This document shows, piece after piece, positions 34,353-40,799 of a stretch of DNA of 40,799 nt. The stretch's first letter is position 1; each line of letters starts with the position of its first letter. The DNA is from Pseudoalteromonas sp. HM-SA03 (GTDB taxonomy: Bacteria; Pseudomonadota; Gammaproteobacteria; Enterobacterales; Alteromonadaceae). The notes under the pieces were generated by a model, which had not been told where the DNA came from, searched no databases, and saw only the letters and a list, made by a program, of their open reading frames with translations. The stretch spans positions 73,497 to 114,295 of the forward strand of contig NZ_NSDG01000047.1 in the NCBI RefSeq assembly GCF_002289345.1, in the 5' to 3' direction. Both the position numbers and the translations under genes were made by a program.

Positions 34353-36191
34353 ATGAACAACAGACTAGTAATAAAATATGTAAGTGCGGCAGTGGCTTGC
34401 ACATTGTTTCTCGCAAGTTGTAGCTTACCAAGTAAAAAACCTTCAGTGCCAAAAGAAACGCTCGACCCAGTTGCAGAATCTGGTCAAGTGCCTGAGCGAG
34501 TTTGGCTCAATCAAGGATGGTCAGATAAACTTCGGCAAGACTTTTGGTTCACAGGCCAAGGGTCACAAATCATTCCCTATACTTGGTTTACTTGGTTAGA
34601 GCAACCTAACAGTAAAAAGCTCTTTCGCGATAGCGAACATATGGAAATGCTGCGCTATCTGCCCAGTAAAGCCGCCGCCAATAACCCCTCAGGCTTGCCC
34701 ATCGGTTTTGCCGTGCATAACAATCAAACCACGGGACAAGCTTGGGTCGGAATGACCTGTGCCGCATGTCACACTAACCAAATTGATTATAATGGTACAA
34801 AAATTTTGGTAGAAGGTGCGCCCACCCTCGCCAACTTTGTACTCTTCTTTAGCCGCCTAAACGCCGCGTTAGAGGCGACCCTTAACGATAATCAAAAATT
34901 TAGCCGTTTCGCGATGCGCGTATTAAAAGAGGGGGCATCGCAAGAATTGATTGATGATTTACGAGACGATCTCAAGCATGTGGCGCTTGCAACCGCCGAG
35001 CGACAAACCGTTAATGACTTGCCCGAAGACTATCCAGACGATTTTACTAGCTATGCTCGACTTGATGCGTTTGGCAATATACAAAACGCCGGCACGGCAT
35101 TTGCGCTTGACGACCTTAACAATAAAAATGCGCCCACCGCGCCCGTCTCCTATCCATTTTTATGGGGGACGCACCAGTCAAATGTTGTGCAGTGGAATGC
35201 TTCCGCCCCCAATATTCCTGTGGTCGGCCCATTAGTACGCAACATTGGTGAAGTTGTCGGTGTGTTTGGTTCGTTATCCATTGAAGAGGCACCGGTTTGG
35301 CAGCGCGTTTGGGGGAAACATGCTCGATATAGCTCAACGGTAGACATGCATGCGTTAGGGCAACTAGAAGCGTGGGTAAAAACGCTGCTTCCTCCCGCTT
35401 GGCCGGAACAATATTTTCCGGGAATTGACACCAACAAAGCGGCACAAGGAAAAATGTTATTCCAAGCAAACTGTGCTAGCTGCCATCAATTAATTGACCA
35501 AAAAAATCTACTTAAAGATTACGAAGCGGTCAAAGTGCCGGTAAAAGAGATAGGTACCGATCCGACTATGTCTAATAACGCCAGCTGTCATATGGCAAAA
35601 ACACTGATCTTGGAAGGCACAAAAACCGACATTATCGCGGGAGACAAATTCCAAGCGGTGGATAGCGCTATCGATATCCCAGTAAATGGCGTGGTGGGTC
35701 TAGTGCTAAAAGATCCCATCAAAGCAATCGAAGCGGGCTTAATAGCAGAGCGCACCGGGCCAGATGGTAAGAAAACCACCGTGAAAAAATCCATTGAAGA
35801 GCGCCTCAAAGTCTATTTGGCAAATAGACAACAGTTAACCCCCAATACTAACGAAGATTGTGTGGATGGTTTTTACGATGCGGGTGTCTACAAAGCAAGG
35901 CCGTTAAATGGAATTTGGGCAACCGCGCCTTATTTACATAATGGCTCGGTGCCAAACCTATGGTCACTACTACAATCACCAGAGTCGCGCCCAGATACCT
36001 TCTGGGTTGGCAGTCGTGAATTCGATCCTATCAACGTTGGTTATATTACTCATCAAGGCATGAACGAGTTCAAAGTGAACAAAGCCAGCGGTGAGGTGAT
36101 GCCGGGCAACGATAACAGTGGTCACGTTTACGGCACTACCTTGAGTGACAATGAAAAGTGGCAAATCGTTGAGTTTTTGAAAACGCTATAA
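34353..36191 (+). CDS. Diheme cytochrome c (RoxA/cytochrome c peroxidase-like) lipoprotein
   Basis: A 612-residue exported lipoprotein (lipobox LASC, Cys23). Two heme c sites are visible: C136-A-A-C-H140 and C374-A-S-C-H378. The middle region contains YPFLWGTHQSNVVQWNASAPN, a pattern shared with the diheme peroxidase/RoxA-type oxygenase group, and a C-terminal segment NGIWATAPYLHNGSVPNLW carrying the usual MauG/CcpA-type loop. A further NNASCH at about 409-414 lacks the first Cys of a CxxCH site. It could be a peroxidase or an oxidative cleavage enzyme; the sequence does not decide. It is divergent from the cytochrome b operon with 184 bases between them. Confidence 0.85.
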   Translation: MNNRLVIKYVSAAVACTLFLASCSLPSKKPSVPKETLDPVAESGQVPERVWLNQGWSDKLRQDFWFTGQGSQIIPYTWFTWLEQPNSKKLFRDSEHMEMLRYLPSKAAANNPSGLPIGFAVHNNQTTGQAWVGMTCAACHTNQIDYNGTKILVEGAPTLANFVLFFSRLNAALEATLNDNQKFSRFAMRVLKEGASQELIDDLRDDLKHVALATAERQTVNDLPEDYPDDFTSYARLDAFGNIQNAGTAFALDDLNNKNAPTAPVSYPFLWGTHQSNVVQWNASAPNIPVVGPLVRNIGEVVGVFGSLSIEEAPVWQRVWGKHARYSSTVDMHALGQLEAWVKTLLPPAWPEQYFPGIDTNKAAQGKMLFQANCASCHQLIDQKNLLKDYEAVKVPVKEIGTDPTMSNNASCHMAKTLILEGTKTDIIAGDKFQAVDSAIDIPVNGVVGLVLKDPIKAIEAGLIAERTGPDGKKTTVKKSIEERLKVYLANRQQLTPNTNEDCVDGFYDAGVYKARPLNGIWATAPYLHNGSVPNLWSLLQSPESRPDTFWVGSREFDPINVGYITHQGMNEFKVNKASGEVMPGNDNSGHVYGTTLSDNEKWQIVEFLKTL

Positions 36192-36212
36192 ACGCCATGT
36201 AGCGCTAAAAAC

Positions 36213-36236
36213 AAAGGGCCGAATACAGGCCCTTTG
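36213..36236. terminator. Terminator between the diheme cytochrome and GNAT-C39 genes
   Basis: AAAGGGCC and GGCCCTTT form a perfect 8-bp stem with a seven-base loop. On the minus strand it is followed by TTTGTTTTTAG, a good U-tract for the convergent GNAT-C39 gene. A second small hairpin, ATAACC-GAAAA-GGTTAT at 36241-36257, follows and overlaps the approach to that gene's stop codon. Confidence 0.75.
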
Positions 36237-36257
36237 ACTTATAACCGAAAAGGTTAT

Positions 36258-37367
36258 TTAAAATGACTCGTGCAACACCACCAGCGCACTTAACTTGCTT
36301 GCGCCAAACGTCATCATTTTTTCAAAATCCGACCTTGCGATGGGCACTTGCTGGCAGTCGATAGGGTTTTGGTCGTCCTCAACATCGGGGTCATTAAGAT
36401 ATAAACACAACTCATCCAAACCCGTAATAAGCACCCAATGCGGCGCTTTTTTACCGTTTAGCCGATAAGTGCTGATCAAAGCCAATACCGCACTGCCCTG
36501 TAACAACCATTGTTCAACCTGTTCAAGCTTTACATCGGCTTGGTGAATAGCAATATCACGATATTCACACTCTTGACGGAATTGCTCATGAACTAAGGTC
36601 ATCACTTGTTTTTTTTGCGCGCTTCTCACGCCATCTAAAAATAGCGGGCTCGCCGTATTCACCATCACCTCTGCCGCAAAACCACGGCGCTCCGCAGCCA
36701 ATGCCAATCCAAATGGGTGACAGCCGCCGTGGCCTGCGGTCATAAAGATGGTGGTCGCTTCACGCCATATCTCAAGCTCTAAGGCCTGATCGCCCATACA
36801 GCCTGGATCTATACTCGCCATTGCCATCATTAGCGACGCCGGTCCACAAGTGAAGTCTGTCGTTTGCTGATACCAAGGAGCCTGATGCAACACCGCCTTT
36901 TGCGACAGCTTACGCACACATTTTTGCATTCTTAGCGCGTCATCATGATCCGCGTAATAGTTTTGATACTCGCCAAATACACGATAACCCATGCGTTTAT
37001 ATAAGCCGATGGCCGCGTCATTGCGTTTAGCCACTTCTAAACGCATATATAACCAGCCCATTTCACCCGCTCTGGCCTCAAGCTCAGACATCAGTTGGCG
37101 TGCGATCCCTTTACCTTGATGATGAGGCGATACCGCCAATGAATAAAGCCTTGCCAGCCGCGTTCCTTGGTGCAACCAAAGCAATCCATAGCCCACAAGT
37201 TCCCCTGCCAACTTTGCAGTGAGCAGCAGGCTATGTTCAAAACTGATGTAATGCTTGAGTTGGCGACGGCTCAGTCTATCTGCACTGAAGCAGCTTTGCT
37301 CCAGTGCGTTCAGTGAGTTCAAATCTTGCAGTGTCGCCTTTTCAAGCACCAACGCGGCTTGCAACAT
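36258..37367 (-). CDS. GNAT acetyltransferase fused to a C39-like cysteine peptidase
   Basis: A 369-residue two-domain protein. Residues about 5-150 are a GNAT N-acetyltransferase with motif A LAVSPHHQGKGIARQLMSELE and a RimI-like end (AIGLYKRMGYRVFGEY). Residues about 160-369 form a papain-fold C39-like peptidase: catalytic Cys in TTDFTCGPASLMM, His in APHWVLITG and Asp in LNDPD, all present. The start overlaps the ATP-grasp gene stop by one base (TAATG), so the two products are made together. Comparative studies of amidoligases predicted that this fusion works with RimK-like ligases to build or trim peptide modifications; the substrate is unknown. Confidence 0.9.
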   Translation of the reverse strand: MLQAALVLEKATLQDLNSLNALEQSCFSADRLSRRQLKHYISFEHSLLLTAKLAGELVGYGLLWLHQGTRLARLYSLAVSPHHQGKGIARQLMSELEARAGEMGWLYMRLEVAKRNDAAIGLYKRMGYRVFGEYQNYYADHDDALRMQKCVRKLSQKAVLHQAPWYQQTTDFTCGPASLMMAMASIDPGCMGDQALELEIWREATTIFMTAGHGGCHPFGLALAAERRGFAAEVMVNTASPLFLDGVRSAQKKQVMTLVHEQFRQECEYRDIAIHQADVKLEQVEQWLLQGSAVLALISTYRLNGKKAPHWVLITGLDELCLYLNDPDVEDDQNPIDCQQVPIARSDFEKMMTFGASKLSALVVLHESF

Positions 37368-38815
37368 TACTTTTTACCTCTCGCTTCAAGGCGTCTTGAA
37401 AATTCAGACATCACTTGCATGTACAGCTCGTCACCGAGATATTTGTCTTCAACCCCTTGGTCAATATTCGGGTTGTCGTTTACTTCAAGCACATAGGCTT
37501 TGCCATTGTGCTCTTTAATATCAATACCATACAAACCATTACCCACAACTACCGCCGCTTTTAACGCTGCACGTAGCACCGCCTTTGGCACTTCAAAGGT
37601 TGGTAGCGTGTCAAACCCACCCGAGAAATTACGTTTTGATTCATGGTTATAGATTTGCCAATGGTTACGTGCCATATGGTAACGGCATGCGTAAATTGCA
37701 CGGCCATTTAATACCCCAATACGCCAATCGTAGTCCGTGTATAAGTAAGCTTGTGCCAACACAATCGCAGAGACGCTCATCAGCTCTTGTAAACGCTCGC
37801 CAAGCTCTTCTTTGGTTTTTACCTTAAATACGCCTTTTGAGAACGAACTCTCAGGCATTTTAAGCACCATAGGTAGCGATAACTCAGCAATGAGTTTATC
37901 GATTACTTGTTCATTACACTGACTCACAAATCGCGTTTCTAAACTTGGCACCTTTTTGTAATTAAAAGCATCATGTAAAAACACCTTATTACAACAGCGT
38001 AGGATCGAGCTTGGGTCATCAATTACCACTAAGTCTTTTTGCTCTGCTTCTTGCGCAAGGCGATAAGTATGGTGATCAATCGCTGTGGTTTCACGAATAA
38101 ATAGCCCATCGTATTGGCCTAGGTTGTATAACTCAGCCGCTTCTAATGGGTGAACTTTAATACCAAGCTTTTCACCCGCTTTTACAAAGCGGCTGATCGC
38201 CCCTTTGTTACTTGGCGGCAACTTTTCATCGTGGTCCACCAACATCGCAATATCCCAGCGATACTTTTTGTGGCTCTTACGTTTGTTCCACTGAGTGGCA
38301 TGCACATGACCTAATACTTGAGTACAAAACTCAAGCTGCGCCACCTGCAGAGTCGAAAAGTCGCGTCGCTGCACCTGCACACGCACGCCTTTGTCTTGCT
38401 GCTGTAATGTCACTTTCAGTAAAGGCGCAGGAAATTGCTGAAATAAATACGCCGCCAACTTACTAAATTCAGGCTGTTGGGTTTCGCCCATACAAATGAT
38501 CAACTCAGCGTCATCGGTAATCGCGATCCCACGCTTATCAAACCAAGCTTGCGATAAAAACAACGCATTATCGCCATCACGTAAACCGTTAATAACTTTT
38601 AGACTCGGAAGCACTTGGTGATTACGCGCTTCAGCAAGTAAAGAGCAGTAATAACCTTGGCTTAAATAACGGTCACAGTCACATAAATTAATCACTCGAA
38701 GTTTTGATTCACCGAGCTTTGGGTACTCTTGCAAATACGTTTCAAACGTCACTACGTTATTTGCCAAAGGCAGTACATCTGCATTTTGATCAACAACGAA
38801 TAGAGTAGATAGCAT
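37367..38815 (-). CDS. RimK-like ATP-grasp ligase with N-terminal RLAN domain
   Basis: A 482-residue predicted amino-acid or peptide ligase. Residues about 1-150 correspond to the RLAN domain (RimK-like ATP-grasp N-terminal), with FVVDQNADVLPLANNVVTFE and INLCDCDRYLSQGYYCSLLAEAR. The ATP-grasp domain occupies about 230-470: DDPSSILRCCNKVFLHDAF, LPMVLKMPESSFSKGVFKV (Lys and glycine-loop equivalents), DWRIGVLNGRAIYACRYHM, and the Mg-binding end YGIDIKEHNGKAYVLEVNDNPNID. All key acidic and Asn residues are present. AAGGAT precedes the ATG. It is the first gene of a two-gene operon with the GNAT-C39 fusion. Confidence 0.9.
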   Translation of the reverse strand: MLSTLFVVDQNADVLPLANNVVTFETYLQEYPKLGESKLRVINLCDCDRYLSQGYYCSLLAEARNHQVLPSLKVINGLRDGDNALFLSQAWFDKRGIAITDDAELIICMGETQQPEFSKLAAYLFQQFPAPLLKVTLQQQDKGVRVQVQRRDFSTLQVAQLEFCTQVLGHVHATQWNKRKSHKKYRWDIAMLVDHDEKLPPSNKGAISRFVKAGEKLGIKVHPLEAAELYNLGQYDGLFIRETTAIDHHTYRLAQEAEQKDLVVIDDPSSILRCCNKVFLHDAFNYKKVPSLETRFVSQCNEQVIDKLIAELSLPMVLKMPESSFSKGVFKVKTKEELGERLQELMSVSAIVLAQAYLYTDYDWRIGVLNGRAIYACRYHMARNHWQIYNHESKRNFSGGFDTLPTFEVPKAVLRAALKAAVVVGNGLYGIDIKEHNGKAYVLEVNDNPNIDQGVEDKYLGDELYMQVMSEFSRRLEARGKK

Positions 38816-39149
38816 CTAAATAATCCTTAGGTGGCGATGCGTTAGCACATCAGTACATGATGGTTTAGGCACCCCACGATTTAACATAGGGTTAGTGGGC
38901 AAATTCAAGGGCCCACATTAAAGTGGAGTAGTTGTAATCTTAAATATAGCACTTAGCAATTGAGTAATTTTGATTCTCAAGATAAATCTTTCTTGCTGTC
39001 GACGGCTTGAATAAAAGACTTTATTTTCAATTAGTTAAATAAGTTAAAGGTTCGATAAATAAGATTAATGCTAACGATGAAGAAAAATTGCATTATCAGT
39101 AAAGTTTACAATACTTAATTGATCAAAAATAAAATAACAGGACTTCCTC
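38816..39149. other. Intergenic region with a hairpin, divergent promoters expected
   Basis: This 334-base gap separates the divergent ATP-grasp gene and the two-TM gene. No coding potential is seen. GTGGGC (38895-38900) and GCCCAC (38911-38916) form a 6-bp GC-rich hairpin with a ten-base loop, in the leader of the ATP-grasp gene. The right half (from about 38940) is strongly AT-rich and marks a change in base composition toward the right end of the window. Confidence 0.45.
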
Positions 39150-39977
39150 ATGCAAAGGAAAGCAAATCTTCTGGCCCGACTTCGTATCGCGTATGAAACG
39201 ACTAAAAAAGAACTACTAATATTATTGTTGTTACTTGCAGTCGTTGTTGACATGCTGCCAACTGAATTATTTTTTAGAGTTGAAGTAGCCAACACCATCA
39301 AAACAGGGTTGATGTTACCTATTGCATTTATCTTGCTGGAGCTTTTGTTCAAAATATACGATGCTGTTTTGCACAATCGTAGAGAAGTAAAAATAATTAA
39401 ATCCAATGACTTGTTAGGAGACATTGGTCGACTATGTGAATCTGAACGAGAAATAAATATCAAATATATCGGTGTCGCAGGAAGACATGGCTGGAGTACT
39501 GTAATTGCCAGATTTTTAGATCCAAGCTCAGAGATGTGTCTGTTGAGTAAAAAGCAAATAGTAATAGAGATAGCTTTATTAGCGCCGCAACAAGTCGGCT
39601 CAATTGATGGTGGTACGGAAAGATATTCTGTAGTCCAATCAGTATTAAAGGAAATAGAATTTACCAAGCAGAGGTTGCAAGCCGAGGGAATGAAACACGT
39701 CACGATCAAAACTTACCTTTATGAACATACTCCTAATTTTCTTGGTTTTTTGGTTAATGACAATTATTTATTCACTTCCTTAACCTATTGGGAATATGTT
39801 GGCACCGGAGAGAAGTACCTTAGAGGTGGCGGCACTGATTACATTGTTTATGATAAGAACGATGGATTCGGAGGAGCTTATTATCTCAAACGTTTTGAAA
39901 GCTGGTTTTGTCATTGCGTAGAAAGTACGCATCAAGAATCATATTGCTCTGAAGAAGCAAAGTATAAAAAGGACTAG
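39150..39977 (+). CDS. Two-TM membrane protein with a PLD-like soluble domain, unknown function
   Basis: A 275-residue protein. Two hydrophobic segments at about residues 21-38 and 50-70 anchor it in the inner membrane, leaving a cytoplasmic C-terminal domain. That domain has the pattern IKYIGVAGRHGWSTVIARFL, DPSSEMCLL, a helix EIEFTKQRLQAEGMKHV, then IKTYLYEHTPNFLGFLVNDN, YLFTSLTYWEY, YLRGGGTDYIVYDKNDGFGG and FESWF. This resembles the catalytically silent phospholipase-D-like domains found in some regulators and defence-type proteins; no HKD motif is present. AGGA eight bases before ATG supports the start. AT-rich composition suggests horizontal acquisition. Confidence 0.72.
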   Translation: MQRKANLLARLRIAYETTKKELLILLLLLAVVVDMLPTELFFRVEVANTIKTGLMLPIAFILLELLFKIYDAVLHNRREVKIIKSNDLLGDIGRLCESEREINIKYIGVAGRHGWSTVIARFLDPSSEMCLLSKKQIVIEIALLAPQQVGSIDGGTERYSVVQSVLKEIEFTKQRLQAEGMKHVTIKTYLYEHTPNFLGFLVNDNYLFTSLTYWEYVGTGEKYLRGGGTDYIVYDKNDGFGGAYYLKRFESWFCHCVESTHQESYCSEEAKYKKD

Positions 39978-40277
39978 CGGTTTAACATGATTAAAGAAGA
40001 ACAGCCACTACTATTCGGCTTTCAACATAACGTTGCCGGTAAATTTAGGTTTAAAAAGAGAGCGAACAGATAATACCCATCCCATATTTTCACCGATACA
40101 GGGAAGGCACTTCAAAGTTGAAGCTGTCATCTTTTGAATACACAAACTTTAGGTGGGTGTCAGCACGAACTGTTTGGTTAAATAAAGCTTACTTAATAAT
40201 TGTTATTTCTTACTTGTGCATAAGTGAGACACTCAAGAATTAATGCCAATTAACTACTTTAAATTCAAGGAGATAAT
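39978..40277. other. Intergenic region between the two right-end membrane protein genes
   Basis: A 300-base stretch with no convincing gene. A 28-codon frame (39987-40073, MIKEEQPLLFGFQHNV...) is open but has no good ribosome site. A hairpin, TCTTACTT (40208-40215) with AAGTGAGA (40222-40229), lies about 50 bases before the next gene. Confidence 0.4.
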
Positions 40278-40616
40278 ATGTATCTATTGCTAGAAGGATT
40301 CTTTTACACTGTTATAATACTAATATTTGGATTGCTTCCGATATTCGGCCTGCAGCACCTGTACAGCCATTGGCCTTGGACATGGTTTAAAAATAATGTG
40401 TTCGGCCTGTTCTATGTTTTTAGCGCAGCGCTAGTATTCGGTTACCTAAGTGCAGTGCGAGTAGAGCTACTACAAATAACACCATCTAGTGCGCAAGACT
40501 CAGCATTAAAAGAAAATATAGATCTATTTCTAATTATGGTTGTTTTTACTGGTCCTGGTGTATTGCTGGGAGTCTCAATTAATTTATTTTCGAAATCTTT
40601 TGAGAATGATTCATAA
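40278..40616 (+). CDS. Small three-TM membrane protein, unknown function
   Basis: A 112-residue integral membrane protein of no recognised family. Hydrophobic segments lie at about residues 5-26 (LEGFFYTVIILIFGLLPIFG), 42-60 (FGLFYVFSAALVFGYLSAV) and 83-102 (LFLIMVVFTGPGVLLGVSI); the stretch between the second and third is polar. A strong ribosome site (AAGGAG six bases before ATG) supports translation. It follows the two-TM PLD-like gene in the same direction after 300 bases, and is followed by a short tandem-repeat tract. A functional link with its neighbour is possible but not shown. Confidence 0.7.
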   Translation: MYLLLEGFFYTVIILIFGLLPIFGLQHLYSHWPWTWFKNNVFGLFYVFSAALVFGYLSAVRVELLQITPSSAQDSALKENIDLFLIMVVFTGPGVLLGVSINLFSKSFENDS

Positions 40617-40665
40617 CAGGCGCATTTTGTTCGCCCATTTGGGACTGGGAGCTCAGTTCCGCTCT

Positions 40666-40740
40666 GGAATCGATGACGCTGGAATGATCGGGGATGGAAT
40701 CGATGAGAAGATGGAATCGATGACGAGGAATCGATGACAC
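40666..40740 (+). repeat. Five imperfect tandem copies of GGAATCGATGA
   Basis: GGAATCGATGA or a close variant begins at 40666, 40681 (GGAATGATCGG), 40696, 40713 and 40727, giving a period of 14-17 bases. The units contain the palindrome ATCGAT. The spacing is too irregular and the unit too short for a CRISPR array; the tract could be an iteron-like, recombination-prone or protein-binding cluster. No gene is seen from 40617 to the window end. Confidence 0.75.
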
Positions 40741-40799
40741 CCACTACTATTTGTATCAACGCTGAATAAACTTAGGTAAAAAAGTATAAAAATACTTCA

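Noticed and set aside
39071..39709. 212-codon open frame on the minus strand
   Set aside because: It lies opposite the two-TM gene, has no good ribosome site, and its composition (Ser, Asn and Ile rich) is that of a shadow frame.
39987..40073. 28-codon open frame after the two-TM gene
   Set aside because: No ribosome site at a proper distance and no recognisable sequence; too short to claim.
40666..40740. Short tandem repeats considered as a CRISPR array
   Set aside because: Units are about 11 bases with 3-6 base gaps and irregular period, with no spacers of constant length and no cas genes.
40442..40759. 105-codon minus-strand frame across the right-end repeats
   Set aside because: It is antisense to the three-TM gene and its coding sequence comes largely from the tandem repeats; no ribosome site was seen.

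Overview
The window looks like chromosomal DNA of a marine gammaproteobacterium, most likely Pseudoalteromonas or a close Alteromonadales relative. This is inferred from gene content: two TonB receptors with Fur-box-like sites, a phaB-phasin-phaC cluster, YbaM/CmoM/Nif3 proteins of gammaproteobacterial type, a moderate GC content and AT-rich intergenic DNA. No rRNA, tRNA, transposase, integrase or CRISPR array was seen.

Layout. 1-1.7 kb: a tight, overlapping plus-strand operon (coiled-coil protein, HDAC-like deacetylase, ComFB, and a 53-aa YbaM-like protein). 1.8-3.1 kb: a secreted NLP (necrosis-inducing-like) protein and a small internally duplicated protein. 3.4-7.6 kb: RND efflux permease followed by its adaptor. 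7.7-9.3 kb: Nif3-like protein and the tRNA methyltransferase CmoM. 9.3-10.4 kb: a variant methionine aminopeptidase paired with a ParD-like protein behind a 16-bp inverted-repeat operator. 10.5-12.8 kb: siderophore receptor. 13-20.2 kb: rhodanese, a chemoreceptor, a serine hydrolase divergent from a ToxR-type regulator, and two paralogous coiled-coil proteins of unknown function, one next to a gene remnant. 20.4-23.5 kb: polyhydroxybutyrate cluster. 23.5-23.65 kb: a structured repeat-like element. 23.8-28 kb: GRDP-like protein, lipoprotein, DUF4920 protein and a heme-type TonB receptor. 28-36.2 kb: large periplasmic protein of unknown function, secreted phosphoesterase with PPC domains, DUF1566 protein, cytochrome b/ethylbenzene-dehydrogenase-like protein, and a divergent diheme c-type lipoprotein. 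36.2-38.8 kb: GNAT-C39 peptidase fusion with a RimK-like ATP-grasp ligase. 39-40.8 kb: AT-rich accessory-looking region with two unknown membrane proteins and short GGAATCGATGA repeats.

The best candidates for poorly described biology are the ATP-grasp/GNAT-C39 pair (a predicted peptide ligation and cleavage system), the ParD-like/MetAP pair with its operator, the multi-component cytochrome locus, the paralogous coiled-coil pair, and the two-TM protein with a PLD-like soluble domain at the right end. All family assignments come from reading motifs by eye; no database search was run.
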